Source of the DNA: G025836975 sp040391135
GTDB taxonomy: Bacteria; Pseudomonadota; Gammaproteobacteria; Burkholderiales; Burkholderiaceae_B
Reading direction: 5' to 3'
Length of the DNA stretch: 64,000 nucleotides
Assembly: GCA_040391135.1 (NCBI GenBank)
Contig: JBEBYL010000002.1
Span: 1 to 64,000 of the forward strand
Every line of letters begins with the position of its first letter. Within the stretch, counting starts at the first letter, position 1. The notes under the pieces are model-generated. The model ran no database searches. It was given only the letters and a program-made list of their open reading frames with translations, and was not told the origin of the DNA. The position numbers and the translations under genes were made by a program. Shown piece by piece: positions 45,121-54,420 of this stretch.

Positions 45121-45993
45121 ATGATGACTCTTTCACTCATCATCTCCGGTCTGGCGGTCGGCAGCATCTATGCCTTGATTGGCTTGTCGCTGGTCATCAT
45201 CAACAAGGCAACCGACGTGGTCAACTTCGCCCAAGGCGAGATGGCCATGTTTGGCGCCTTTCTGTCGCTTACGCTTTTGCAGCATACAGGTATGCCCTTG
45301 TGGCTGGTGGTTTTGATGTCATTCCCCATGGGTTTTGCTTTAGGCGCAATCGTGCAGTTGATTGCAATCAGACCCGTTTCCAACGCTTCACCATTTAGCG
45401 TGCTAATTACGACCCTGGGTTTGTTTTTCATGTTCAACAGTGCGGCAGGCATTCTGTGGGGTTACGACCCTCATCCCTTCCCCTCCCTGTTCCCCACAAG
45501 TCCCATCGACTTCATGGGAATCAATGTGGCGCCTGCAAGCTTCGGGATCATTGGCATCACACTGGCCGTTATGGTGGTCCTCTATCTGTTCTTCGAAAAA
45601 ACACGTTATGGAACCGCCATGCGCGCTGCGAGCATGAACAAGCGGGCGGCTCGCATGATGGGTATCCGTGTCGCAGGTGTGGCGACTGTTTCCTGGGGAC
45701 TGGCAGCCGGCTTGTCGGTGATCTCTGCGGTGCTCATCGCCCCGCTTGTCTTTCTTGACCAGCAGATGATGGTTTCAATCATCTTGAAAGCGTTCGCGGG
45801 TGCGATTCTGGGCGGATTTTCAAGCCTGCCCGCTGCCGTGGTGGGCTGCATGCTGCTTGGCGTGCTCGAGACACTGTTCGGTGCCCACGTCTCCACCACC
45901 ATGAAAGACAGCTTTGCGTTTGTGGTCATCATCGCGGTGCTTCTCCTGCGCCCTCACGGCTTGTTTGTCGCCATGCAAAGAAGGAAGGTTTGA
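45121..45993 (+). CDS. livH: Branched-chain-type ABC permease LivH
   Basis: A 290-residue inner-membrane protein with about eight helices and the LivH pattern (GLAVGSIYALIGLSLVIINKATDVVNFAQGEMAMFGAF, and SAVLIAPLVFLDQQMMVSIILKAFAGAILGG). It is 24 bases behind the SDR gene and followed at once by LivM. Members of this permease class carry amino acids but also aromatic or aliphatic acids, urea and amides. Confidence 0.93.
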   Translation: MMTLSLIISGLAVGSIYALIGLSLVIINKATDVVNFAQGEMAMFGAFLSLTLLQHTGMPLWLVVLMSFPMGFALGAIVQLIAIRPVSNASPFSVLITTLGLFFMFNSAAGILWGYDPHPFPSLFPTSPIDFMGINVAPASFGIIGITLAVMVVLYLFFEKTRYGTAMRAASMNKRAARMMGIRVAGVATVSWGLAAGLSVISAVLIAPLVFLDQQMMVSIILKAFAGAILGGFSSLPAAVVGCMLLGVLETLFGAHVSTTMKDSFAFVVIIAVLLLRPHGLFVAMQRRKV

Positions 45994-45994
45994 C

Positions 45995-46924
45995 ATGACG
46001 AAAACCATTCACCATATTTTGATTCTCGCCGCGGCGCTCATACTACCTTTCTTCGTAGGGCCTTACGGTCACTTCGTGCTTTGTATGGCGGCGGTGTATG
46101 CCATGATTTCCCTCAGCTTGAATGTGCTGCTGGGCATCGGAGGCCTTATTTCGATCGGCCACGCTGGATTCTGGGCGGTGGGCGCCTATAGCTCGGCCAT
46201 CCTGGTCGATAAGCTCGGCATTCCTTTTTTACTGGCCGTCGTTCTTGCGGCCGTAATAAGCGCCGCCATCGGCTTATTGGTAGCATTGCCTGCATTGCGC
46301 GTACGCGGTCATTACCTTGCGATCGCCACCCTGGGCTTCTCGCTTGTGCTTGTGCATATCCTGTACGAATGGGACTCGCTCACTGGTGGCCGCCAGGGCA
46401 TGTTCGTGCAGCGTCCCAGCGTATTCGGGTATGAGCTTTCCACCGACTTTCAGGCGTATTACCTGCTGGTTGCGTTGTTCTGCTTGATGGGTTGGGTCGT
46501 TCGAAACTTTCAGAAGTCCCTGGGCGGCCTGGCCCAGAATTCCGTTCGGCAATCCGAACTGGCCGGTCAATGTTGCGGCGTGAACCTCACTTCCTCCACC
46601 TTTTTCATCTTTGCGTTCAGCGCGGCGATCACGGGTGTGTCGGGGGCGGTCTACGGCTCGGTCTTGGGACAGCTCAGTACGGATAGCTTCACGCTCGTTG
46701 TGTCGCTCAGCTTCTTGACCATGGCCGTTGTTGGCGGCATGAAGTCCTTCTATGGCGCGATACTCGGCGGGCTGTTCCTGGCCTACGCTCCGGAACTGCT
46801 TCGTGCCTTCGAAGAGTGGCAAATGTTCTTGTATGGCGCGCTGCTGATCCTGTTCATGCATTTTCTGCCAGACGGCCTCGTGTCGCTGCCGGCGCGGATA
46901 AAAGGCTTGAGGGGCAAGAAATGA
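45995..46924 (+). CDS. livM: Branched-chain-type ABC permease LivM
   Basis: A 309-residue permease with eight to ten helices (ILLGIGGLISIGHAGFWAVGAYSSAILVDKLG-type segment at about 42-75, and LGGLAQNSVRQSELAGQCCGVN loop for ATPase contact). The ATG at 45995 starts one base after the livH stop. Its TGA overlaps the livG start by four bases. Confidence 0.93.
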   Translation: MTKTIHHILILAAALILPFFVGPYGHFVLCMAAVYAMISLSLNVLLGIGGLISIGHAGFWAVGAYSSAILVDKLGIPFLLAVVLAAVISAAIGLLVALPALRVRGHYLAIATLGFSLVLVHILYEWDSLTGGRQGMFVQRPSVFGYELSTDFQAYYLLVALFCLMGWVVRNFQKSLGGLAQNSVRQSELAGQCCGVNLTSSTFFIFAFSAAITGVSGAVYGSVLGQLSTDSFTLVVSLSFLTMAVVGGMKSFYGAILGGLFLAYAPELLRAFEEWQMFLYGALLILFMHFLPDGLVSLPARIKGLRGKK

Positions 46925-47691
46925 GCAATGCGCTGGAAGTTAGAGGTCTTTCCGTATCCTTTGGTGGTTTGCGTGCAGTCGATGACCTGAGCTTTGACGT
47001 TCCCACGGGCACTGTCTGTGGCTTGATCGGCCCCAACGGCGCAGGCAAGACGACTGTGCTCAATTGCCTGACTCGTATAACGCAACCATCCGGGGGAAGC
47101 GTGAATGCTTTCGACGATGACATCCTGAGCCTGCCCATACACTCGTTGATTGGATTGGGAGTCATGCGGACATTCCAGAACCTGGAGCTTTTTGGAGAGC
47201 TGACGACGCTGGATAACGTCGCCATGGGTTGTGCGCATCTGTTCCGTACTAGCTATCTAAGCGAAATCTTTGGTCTGCCTCGGGCTCGGAAAGCGCGCCA
47301 GCATGCTTATGCGCAGGCCGAAGAAGTCATCGACAGGTTGGGCCTACGCGATATCCGGGACCAGGCTGTGTCCGAGTTGCCGTTTGGTACGCAGAAGAAT
47401 GTCGAACTGGCACGAGCGCTGTGTTCCAAGCCGAAGATCATGATGATGGACGAGCCCGCAGCGGGGCTTAATGGAATCGAATCCGCCGAACTTGGAAAAC
47501 GTATTCGGGCGATGGCCAAGGAATACGGTATTACCGTCCTGCTTGTCGAACATGACATGCCCTTGGTTATGTCTGCCTGCGACAAGATAGTCGTGGTCGT
47601 GCAGGGTAAGAAGGTGGCTGAAGGCACGCCTGAGGAGGTTCGCCGGAACCCCAAGGTCATTGAAGCCTATCTCGGCCAGGAGACGCAGTAA
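46921..47691 (+). CDS. livG: Branched-chain-type ABC ATPase LivG
   Basis: A 256-residue ATPase with Walker A GPNGAGKTT (about 37-45), a signature region SELPFGTQKNVELARAL (short of the canonical LSGGQ, normal for LivG), Walker B IMMMDEPAAGLN and H-loop LLVEHDM. It couples ATP hydrolysis to the LivHM channel. Overlaps livM and livF starts. Confidence 0.95.
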   Translation: MSNALEVRGLSVSFGGLRAVDDLSFDVPTGTVCGLIGPNGAGKTTVLNCLTRITQPSGGSVNAFDDDILSLPIHSLIGLGVMRTFQNLELFGELTTLDNVAMGCAHLFRTSYLSEIFGLPRARKARQHAYAQAEEVIDRLGLRDIRDQAVSELPFGTQKNVELARALCSKPKIMMMDEPAAGLNGIESAELGKRIRAMAKEYGITVLLVEHDMPLVMSACDKIVVVVQGKKVAEGTPEEVRRNPKVIEAYLGQETQ

Positions 47692-48404
47692 TGCTATTGC
47701 AAATTAAAGATCTCGAAGTGCGCTATGGCGGCATATGTGCGGTAAACCAGGTCAGCCTGCAAGTCGAGAAGGGATCCGTACTGGCAATTCTGGGTGCCAA
47801 TGGCGCGGGAAAGTCTTCTCTGCTGGATTCCATCATGGGAGTCAGTCAGGGGAAAGTTAATGGAAGCATAGTGCTCAACGGTAAGGAGATTCTAGGTCAG
47901 CAGGCGGACGCCATTGTTCGACGCGGTGTTTCCATGTCGCCGGAGGGACGGCAGCTGTTTAGTGGACTTACGGTGGATGAGAACCTCAGGATGGGTGGGT
48001 TCCTGCGCCGTGACGTCGACCAGTTGCAGCGAGACCGGGAAGATATTCTCAAACTTTTCCCAAGGCTGCGAGAGCGCCTGAAGCAGATGGCCGGCACATT
48101 ATCCGGCGGTGAGCAGCAGATGGTGGCTGTTGGCCGGGCGCTGATGTCTGCTCCAGACCTGCTATTGATGGATGAGCCCACACTGGGACTGGCACCCATT
48201 TTTATCGATGAAATCATGGAGTTGATCTCCAAGATCCGTGATCGCGGCATCACCGTGATTGTGGTTGAGCAGAATGCGAGCAAGGCCCTTGCGCGCGCGG
48301 ATTACGCCCATGTAATGGAAAAGGGGCGAATCGTTCTTTCGGGCAATGCCAGGGAAATGGCGCAGCGCGACGACATCGCGTCCGCCTACCTTGGCACAAA
48401 GTAA
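47691..48404 (+). CDS. livF: Branched-chain-type ABC ATPase LivF
   Basis: A 237-residue ATPase with Walker A GANGAGKSS (about 35-43), signature LSGGEQQMVAVGRALM, Walker B LLLMDEPTLGLAP and the LivF-like VVEQNASKAL switch. It starts in the livG stop (TAATG). Together with LivG it forms the ATPase pair. Confidence 0.95.
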   Translation: MLLQIKDLEVRYGGICAVNQVSLQVEKGSVLAILGANGAGKSSLLDSIMGVSQGKVNGSIVLNGKEILGQQADAIVRRGVSMSPEGRQLFSGLTVDENLRMGGFLRRDVDQLQRDREDILKLFPRLRERLKQMAGTLSGGEQQMVAVGRALMSAPDLLLMDEPTLGLAPIFIDEIMELISKIRDRGITVIVVEQNASKALARADYAHVMEKGRIVLSGNAREMAQRDDIASAYLGTK

Positions 48405-48439
48405 ATGCGACCGGAGCGTCGTCTCATAGAGGAGATTTC

Positions 48440-49600
48440 ATGAAGTTGACACGTAAATTGGTCGTTGCCGGCCTAACATCGTTACTGATGGGAACATCCG
48501 CCTTTGCCTCGGATCCCGGGGTAAGCAAGGGTGAAATCCATATCGGGTCCTTTCTGCCATTGCAAGGAGGCTTATCAGCCGGTGCAAATCAGTACAAGGA
48601 TGGGCTTGATGCCTATTTGAAATGGGTAAACAAGAACGGCGGCATCAACGGCCGCAAGATTCGCATTTCTTTTGAGAACGACAACTACAACCCGCAGCAG
48701 GCCGTATCGGCCGCCAAGAAACTTGTCGACCGCGACGGCGTCTTCGCGATTGTCGGCACGCTTGGCACTACTAACAACCTGGCGGCCATTCCGTATCTTG
48801 CCTCGCGTGGTGTCCCTCTTATCGGTCCATTGGGCAGTCATCCCAGCATCAACACGCCTACCGAGCGAATCGTGTTCCCTATCTCTCCCCTGGGTACGGC
48901 ACACGGCCGGTCATTGACGGAGTTTGCTCAGACGGACCTGGGCGCTAAAACGGTTGCGGTGTTTTACCAGGATGACCAGTACGGCAAAGAACTGATGCAG
49001 GGCGTGGAAAAATATGCCAGTGAGAACGGCATGGAAGTGGTGGGCCGGGCATCGTACGTGCCCTCGGATGTCGACTTCAGCGCTCAGGTGATGTCGCTGC
49101 GTGCGACGAACCCTGATGTAGTCTTTATGGCGGTGGTTCCCAAGCCCGGCGCTCTGTTCCTGCGTGAAGCCCAAAAGATAGGGTGGAATTCAAAGTTCCT
49201 CGCTCCTCACTTGATGGCGGATGACATCAGCCTGAAGCTGGGGGGTGACGCGCTTGAAGGCCTCTATGTAAACCTCTATGCGGCACACCGCTCCATGGAT
49301 ACACAGGTTGTGAGGGATGCGGTGGCCGCCATGGAAGAGTTTGCTCCAAAGACAGCGCCGGATTATTGGGCTTTCATGGGTATGTCGGGTGCGCATCTGT
49401 TCGTCGAGGCGCTCAAACGCATCGATGGCGAGCCGACGCGTGAAAATCTAATGGATGCGCTTGAAACGCTGGGCGATTATGACTCGGGCGTAATTCCACC
49501 CGTCATGTACACCGCCAAAGGTCATGCTGGTCCAACCAAGTTTGGTTTTGCCCAGGTCCAGAAGGGGCAGATCAAAGTGCTGAAGCACTGGGCCGACTAA
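48440..49600 (+). CDS. Periplasmic branched-chain-type binding protein LivK
   Basis: A 386-residue class I binding protein with signal peptide about 1-23 (GTSAFA) and the Peripla_BP_6 fold (VSKGEIHIGSFLPLQGGLSAGANQYKDGLDAYLKWVNKNGGINGRKI). GAGGAGA precedes the ATG. As the last gene of the LivHMGF run it completes the transporter. The ligand is unknown. Confidence 0.93.
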   Translation: MKLTRKLVVAGLTSLLMGTSAFASDPGVSKGEIHIGSFLPLQGGLSAGANQYKDGLDAYLKWVNKNGGINGRKIRISFENDNYNPQQAVSAAKKLVDRDGVFAIVGTLGTTNNLAAIPYLASRGVPLIGPLGSHPSINTPTERIVFPISPLGTAHGRSLTEFAQTDLGAKTVAVFYQDDQYGKELMQGVEKYASENGMEVVGRASYVPSDVDFSAQVMSLRATNPDVVFMAVVPKPGALFLREAQKIGWNSKFLAPHLMADDISLKLGGDALEGLYVNLYAAHRSMDTQVVRDAVAAMEEFAPKTAPDYWAFMGMSGAHLFVEALKRIDGEPTRENLMDALETLGDYDSGVIPPVMYTAKGHAGPTKFGFAQVQKGQIKVLKHWAD

Positions 49601-49611
49601 GCTAGGGCATA

Positions 49612-49641
49612 TCGGGCCGGATTTGAGTGTTCCCGGCCCGA
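49612..49641. terminator. Putative hairpin terminator after the Liv run
   Basis: A perfect 9-bp stem TCGGGCCGG / CCGGCCCGA with a 12-base loop between converging genes; no T-tract. Confidence 0.5.
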
Positions 49642-49644
49642 CTA

Positions 49645-50364
49645 TCAAGCAGGCTTAGCGCCAGTCAATCGTGTCACCAGGAAGTGGATCGCGTCGTCTA
49701 GACGCTCACCCTGAAGCTCGATATGAGGGCCGGGGTATGCAACCAGACGCTTGTCGAGCGAGCCAATTTCATCAAAGAGTTCCGCTGTGCCGGTACGATC
49801 GAAGAACTCGTCATCCCACTGTTGGGTAAACCAGACCTTGCAACGAATACGCCGGGCGTGATCAATGAGATGATCGCTGGCGGGGTAGGTTGTGCTCCAA
49901 AGGCCAATGACCGCCGCGTGGATGCGAGGGTCGTCCGCAAGCAATGGAATGCCATAGGCCGTTCCCATGGAGACCCCAATGTAGCCCACAGGAAGTCCTT
50001 GAAAAGCGTTGTCTTCCAGTAAGGTGTCGAGCGCGGCAGAAAAATCTTTTGCAATTTCCGTATGACCTATACCGGCACGCCAGGCGTGGCGGAAGCTTTG
50101 CTTGGCGACTGCCGGATCCAGATTGCCGTCGTCTCGCCTGTCGCCATGCACCGGACCGTCGATAGCAAGGACGGCAATACCTTTTGGCAACAATGCCTCG
50201 ACAATGGCCCGGATGGCTGGAGAAGCCTTGTGACCGCTGCCGCCATGACAGGCAAGTACGACGGCTTTGTAGCCGCCTTCCGGTTCCCACAGCAAGGTGG
50301 GTATAACGGTGCCGTCGCGGCGAACGTCAAGTGCTCTAGAGTTGTGTTCCATTCGATATGACAT
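49645..50364 (-). CDS. Alpha/beta hydrolase (dienelactone-hydrolase-like)
   Basis: A 239-residue serine hydrolase. ACHGGSGHK (about 38-46) supplies the oxyanion hole, Ser in IGVSMGT (about 131) is the nucleophile, Asp in QQWDDEF and His in PGPHIELQ complete the triad. The frame is open to 50397; the ATG at 50364 or 50352 fits the N terminus better, though neither has a strong ribosome site. It converges on LivK and is divergent from the bicupin gene. Confidence 0.8.
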   Translation of the reverse strand: MSYRMEHNSRALDVRRDGTVIPTLLWEPEGGYKAVVLACHGGSGHKASPAIRAIVEALLPKGIAVLAIDGPVHGDRRDDGNLDPAVAKQSFRHAWRAGIGHTEIAKDFSAALDTLLEDNAFQGLPVGYIGVSMGTAYGIPLLADDPRIHAAVIGLWSTTYPASDHLIDHARRIRCKVWFTQQWDDEFFDRTGTAELFDEIGSLDKRLVAYPGPHIELQGERLDDAIHFLVTRLTGAKPA

Positions 50365-50618
50365 AGTGAAATTGCGTGTCCGAAGTAGATAGGCCAATTT
50401 GGGTGAAGATCAGGATAGCACCGGGTGCTGGAAATCTTCATATGCTCTGGACGATGCCTGTATCGCGCGGGGGCTATGGCAGTGCGTGGCGGCGATCTTT
50501 ATCATCGAAAGCATGCTGTGTGCCCGGAACCCCGGCGTTGAATTGCCGGCGTATTTGCCTTTGGCCCAAGCGCGGCTTATTCATCCGATAGAAAACAAGT
50601 TAACCGAGAGACTCCCGT

Positions 50619-51776
50619 ATGACACAAGTGAACCCCATCCCCAGCATGAGCGCGGAAGCCATGCAGTCATATACATCGTTTGCGCCGAACTACAGGGCGC
50701 CTGGCGAAGCAGCGGCGATGGCCCACCAGGATGCGGTACTGGCATTCTGGAACATGAAGCTGATCCCGATGCTTAGCAATGCATCGACAGGCGGCCGTTT
50801 TTCCGGGGCGGCGCTTGCCTGCCCCGTGCGTTCCTGCATAGGCATGGCCGAGCTTGCCGGCGTGGCTGTAAGCAATCCATATCGCAATCCTGATGCCATC
50901 GAAAATATAGTCTGTATCGAGGGCTCGATCGCAGTGGAGTTCGGCGACGGCTATGCCGAACGTATCGAGCTTGAGCGTTTCGACATGCTGTCTCTGCCGG
51001 CCAATGTGCGGCATCGATTTCGCAATCTGGGCGGCGCAACCGCCAAGTTTATCCTTGCCCTCAATGCAGGACCCGATAGCGCTTATCCTGCGGTGTTCGA
51101 TGCGGCTTCTGTGTCTGACCAGGCCTCTGAAAGCGCATTGTCGGCTTTGAGTGTCACTGCGGACCACGACCCAGGCGCTACGGTAAATGTCGCAGGCCTC
51201 GAATCACGCCTTACTCGATTCAAGAAACTCGTTCCATATAAAAAGGGACTCAGCAAATCAATCGGCATTCCTCCCGAGGCCACTGAGATGCTGTCCGCAG
51301 GCTCGGTATTTCCGCTGATAGTGCCTGAAGGCCACGTCGGTCGTTCGCAGACCGCCCCGATGTTTGGCTATGGCGGCCTTTATATCTCTATCGCGGAGTG
51401 CCTGGCAGGCGATGACGGCCCACCACCCCACGCGCACTCGGACACGCAGGAGAACTTCTTTGTCCTGGATGGCAGTTGGGATATCACGACCGGCTTTGAC
51501 AATGAATATTCCGTTGCAGCCAAGCCCGGTGATTTGTTTGCAATTCCTCCTCATGTAATGCGTGCCTTTCAAAACACATCGTCCGATAAAGCTCGCCTGC
51601 TGGTATTGATACAAGGGCCGGAGCGTATGAACGACCATGTTTCCTACAGCGCGTCGCTGGGTAAGGTCGTTGAAGAGCGGTTTGGCCCGGATACCATAGA
51701 AGCCTATAAGAAAATCAAAATGTCATTCGATGCCGAAGAGCGCTTGAAGGCGGCGGTACAGGCCGCCGGGGTGTGA
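50619..51776 (+). CDS. Bicupin protein (putative dioxygenase)
   Basis: A 385-residue protein with two cupin barrels. The first (about 60-150) lacks the His-x-His pair (NPDAIENIVCIEGSIAVEFGD) and keeps only the late His (VRHRF). The second (about 240-345) has all usual ligands: PPPHAHSDTQENFFVLDG and IPPHVMRAF (three His and one Glu). The pattern resembles quercetinase-type or gentisate-type bicupins with one active metal site. The substrate is unknown. It has its own 221-base divergent gap, where I see no clear signal or other gene. Confidence 0.78.
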   Translation: MTQVNPIPSMSAEAMQSYTSFAPNYRAPGEAAAMAHQDAVLAFWNMKLIPMLSNASTGGRFSGAALACPVRSCIGMAELAGVAVSNPYRNPDAIENIVCIEGSIAVEFGDGYAERIELERFDMLSLPANVRHRFRNLGGATAKFILALNAGPDSAYPAVFDAASVSDQASESALSALSVTADHDPGATVNVAGLESRLTRFKKLVPYKKGLSKSIGIPPEATEMLSAGSVFPLIVPEGHVGRSQTAPMFGYGGLYISIAECLAGDDGPPPHAHSDTQENFFVLDGSWDITTGFDNEYSVAAKPGDLFAIPPHVMRAFQNTSSDKARLLVLIQGPERMNDHVSYSASLGKVVEERFGPDTIEAYKKIKMSFDAEERLKAAVQAAGV

Positions 51777-51867
51777 GGCTTTGCAAATCGGCTCGCATGT
51801 CAGCTACAGGCGCTTGAAAGCTGGGTGGGTGCTAAGATTTGGGGGTTCTTGACTGACGTCTATACGC

Positions 51868-52818
51868 ATGGCTCTGAATCTGCGCACCAGCCTTCAACTG
51901 TTGGCTTACCTTGATGTATTGATTAGCGAAAAGCAAGTCACCCGTGCCGCCGAGAAAATGGGGATAGGGCAGCCGGCGATGTCGGGGGCCCTGACTCGTC
52001 TGCGAGAGCTATTCAATGATCCAATTTTGGTCAAGACCAGTATGGGCATGGAGCCTACCGCACGTGCCCTGGAATTGAATAGGCAGGTTAACGAGGCTCT
52101 CCGTCTTATTGAGGGGGCAGTTTCAACAGAAGACAGCTTTGACCCCGCAGCGGCCAGTGTTACCTACAAAATCATGGCCTCGGAAGGCGTTGCGCAGCTT
52201 TTTTTACCCGCCATCATGAAGACGGTGCGCGAACAGGCGCCGGAAGTCCGGTTTGGGGTGGCCGCGGGTGATATTCGTTACATGCACGATGTATTGCGGG
52301 ATGGCGAGTACGACCTTGTGCTTGGCTATGTCAGGCATCCCCCCCAGAACCTTTATCAGCTGCTGGTTTATCCGCAGCGCCTTGTTTGTATAGCGGCAAG
52401 TGACAACCTGAAAATCGGAAGCAAGTTTGCACTCGAGGATTTCGTATCACTGCCGCATGTGGTGTGGGGTATGGATCCGGTTCCGTTTCCTACCATCGAA
52501 GTGCTCATTGACGAAATTCTGTCGCAACGGGGTTTGTCCCGTAATGTGGTTTTGCGCGTGCCGAATGTGTCGATGTCCGTTTCAGTCGTGGCGGCCACCG
52601 ACATGATTGCCGTTGTGCCTGAAAGAGTTGCCATGCAAGCGGCAGAAAATGAGGGCCTGCGGATATTGCCGCTTCCGTTTCCGGTCGATAGCATCGACAT
52701 CAGCATGTACTGGCACGAGCGCTGCCATCGGGACCCAGCTCATATATGGTTACGTAACGTTATTCGTGGGGCGGGAGAGTCGCTGCGTGGTCAGGCGAAT
52801 ACGTCTTCGGTGCGCTGA
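51868..52818 (+). CDS. LysR-family regulator (NodD-like group)
   Basis: A 316-residue regulator with an HTH at about 8-67 (LLAYLDVLISEKQVTRAAEKMGIGQPAMSGALTRLRELFNDPILVKT), typical of NodD/NahR-like activators of aromatic catabolism. The ligand domain is about 90-305. Its last residues (ANTSSVR) overlap, on the other strand, the decayed Rpn fragment by 28 bases, so the natural C terminus may have been altered by the rearrangement. Likely regulator of the bicupin gene. Confidence 0.85.
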   Translation: MALNLRTSLQLLAYLDVLISEKQVTRAAEKMGIGQPAMSGALTRLRELFNDPILVKTSMGMEPTARALELNRQVNEALRLIEGAVSTEDSFDPAAASVTYKIMASEGVAQLFLPAIMKTVREQAPEVRFGVAAGDIRYMHDVLRDGEYDLVLGYVRHPPQNLYQLLVYPQRLVCIAASDNLKIGSKFALEDFVSLPHVVWGMDPVPFPTIEVLIDEILSQRGLSRNVVLRVPNVSMSVSVVAATDMIAVVPERVAMQAAENEGLRILPLPFPVDSIDISMYWHERCHRDPAHIWLRNVIRGAGESLRGQANTSSVR

Positions 52819-53051
52819 GCATTCAATACCTGCAAGGCCCGGCGGTTCAGGGTTGTCTCATCCACTTCGGCCAGGCGCACTTGCGCCCAATCAGGAGTGG
52901 CACCGAATTTTCGGGCGAACTGGGCGGCCAGAAGTTTAGCTCTGCCTTCTTTCCCTCCTATCTGGATGCCTTGCTCGCGTTCGCGCCAGCTTTCCAGATG
53001 GATGACAGGAAAGGCGAAGTTCAGTGAGCAATCCCACTGCCGGTAGGCATA
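52791..53051 (-). pseudogene. C-terminal fragment of an Rpn/DUF4351-type transposase-like protein
   Basis: The - strand translates without start codon from a TAG at 53052-53054 to TGA at 52791, giving 86 residues such as SLNFAFPVIHLESW, QGIQIGGKEGRAKLLAAQFA and LNRRALQVLNAQRTEDVFA. This matches the end of Rpn/YhgA-family recombination-promoting nucleases (DUF4351). The N-terminal nuclease part is gone. The rest of the gap (53055-53313) shows no gene, RNA or clear signal; short open frames there have no ribosome site. Confidence 0.75.
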
Positions 53052-53313
53052 CTACGGTGGGATGGGCCGTGAGTCCGTTCTAGCGCTTATGACCGTCTTG
53101 CTGAAAGCAACTCGTAAGCGGCCAAGTGTTTCGCAGAACACGTACCTTGCCACTGGGAAACACATGCTCGCGCATTGTTTGAGCCTCCTTCAGGCCGCTA
53201 GTATGGCATATCAATATCGCCCTTTCGGCCAGAAACGGTCGTCCGGTAAATTTCCGTGGTCGACGGCTTTAGGCTAAAGTGGCTTGTTAATATTGATCGA
53301 GGAAGGATAGGGT

Positions 53314-54270
53314 ATGTCCGACGTCAGCAAGCTTTTTGATGACAACGCAGTGTACAGAACCTTGCTGGAGTCCACCAAGGCGATTCCTTGGAAGATCGAT
53401 TGGGCCACGATGAAATTCGCCTATATCGGTCCTCAGATTGAGGCGTTGCTGGGCTGGAGCCCCGAAAGTTGGGTGAGCGTGGAAGACTGGGCCATGCGCA
53501 TGCATCCCGAGGATCGCGAATATGTGGTGAATTTCTGCGTCACCCAATCCCAAGCCGGCATAGACCATGAGGCGGACTACCGAGCGCTGACCAAGGAAAA
53601 CGGCTATGTGTGGATTCGCGACGTTGTGCACGTGGTGCGCAATGGCAGAGGCGAGGCCGAAGCGCTGGTCGGCTTCATGTTTGACATCACCGAACGCAAG
53701 AAGACCGAGCAGGAGCTGTTGAGCTTGCAAAAAGAATTGGAGGTCCTGTCATTCAAGGATGGCTTGACGAATATTGCCAACCGACGTCGCTTTGACAGTA
53801 GTTTTGAATTGGAGTGGGAGCGTGCGCGCAGCGAACGCCACCCGCTGTCTATGTTGTTGTTCGACGTGGATTTTTTCAAGCAGTACAACGATTTGTATGG
53901 TCACGCTCAGGGTGATCAATGCTTGGTGGATATCGCCCAGACGCTGAATTTGGCACTGGATGGTCCTCGCGATCTTGTTGCGCGCTACGGCGGGGAAGAG
54001 TTTGTCGTGCTGCTGCCCGAAGCCGATGCCGGGGTGGCCCGGAAAGTCGCTGAACGCTGCCAGCGATTGCTCCAGAAGAAGTCTATCGTGCATGCACTGT
54101 CGCCGCATGGCAGGCGCGTCACTGTCAGCATAGGCGCGGGCACAGTGGTGCCGGATGGGCAGGTCGGGCCTGCTGGCTTCATCAAAGCCGTAGATCAGCA
54201 ACTATATGCGGCCAAGAACAACGGACGGCACCGCATTGAGCATGTGCAGTTCAAGGCCAAAGCGCCCTAG
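53314..54270 (+). CDS. Diguanylate cyclase with N-terminal PAS domain
   Basis: A 318-residue soluble signalling protein. A PAS_3-type sensor (about 15-130, with KIDWATMKFAYIGPQIEALLGW, ENGYVWIRDVVHVV, FDITERKKTE), a short coiled linker, then a GGDEF domain (about 145-310). The active-site motif is GGEEF (about 225-229) and FDVDFFKQYNDLYGHAQGD is standard, so cyclic-di-GMP synthesis is expected. A product-inhibition RxxD appears absent. ATG is preceded by AAGGATAGGG. Confidence 0.92.
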   Translation: MSDVSKLFDDNAVYRTLLESTKAIPWKIDWATMKFAYIGPQIEALLGWSPESWVSVEDWAMRMHPEDREYVVNFCVTQSQAGIDHEADYRALTKENGYVWIRDVVHVVRNGRGEAEALVGFMFDITERKKTEQELLSLQKELEVLSFKDGLTNIANRRRFDSSFELEWERARSERHPLSMLLFDVDFFKQYNDLYGHAQGDQCLVDIAQTLNLALDGPRDLVARYGGEEFVVLLPEADAGVARKVAERCQRLLQKKSIVHALSPHGRRVTVSIGAGTVVPDGQVGPAGFIKAVDQQLYAAKNNGRHRIEHVQFKAKAP

Positions 54271-54420
54271 TTTGCAGTTGAGAGCCCTGCGGGTACAGAT
54301 ATTTTCCCTGTCATTCTCGGAGAGTCGGTGAGCTTTCGCGCAGGGCCGCATGCCGACATAGATGATAGACTTCCTTTGGCCGATTTCCATACCGCCGCCG
54401 TGACGTTCTAAACTATCAAC

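Noticed and set aside
50398..50618. Open + strand frame in the divergent gap before the bicupin (GLWQCVAAIFIIESML...)
   Set aside because: It continues out of frame into the bicupin gene, has no start signal, and resembles no family I know.
53062..53277. 71-codon + strand frame in the gap after the LysR gene
   Set aside because: No ribosome site, no recognisable domain, and composition unlike neighbouring genes.
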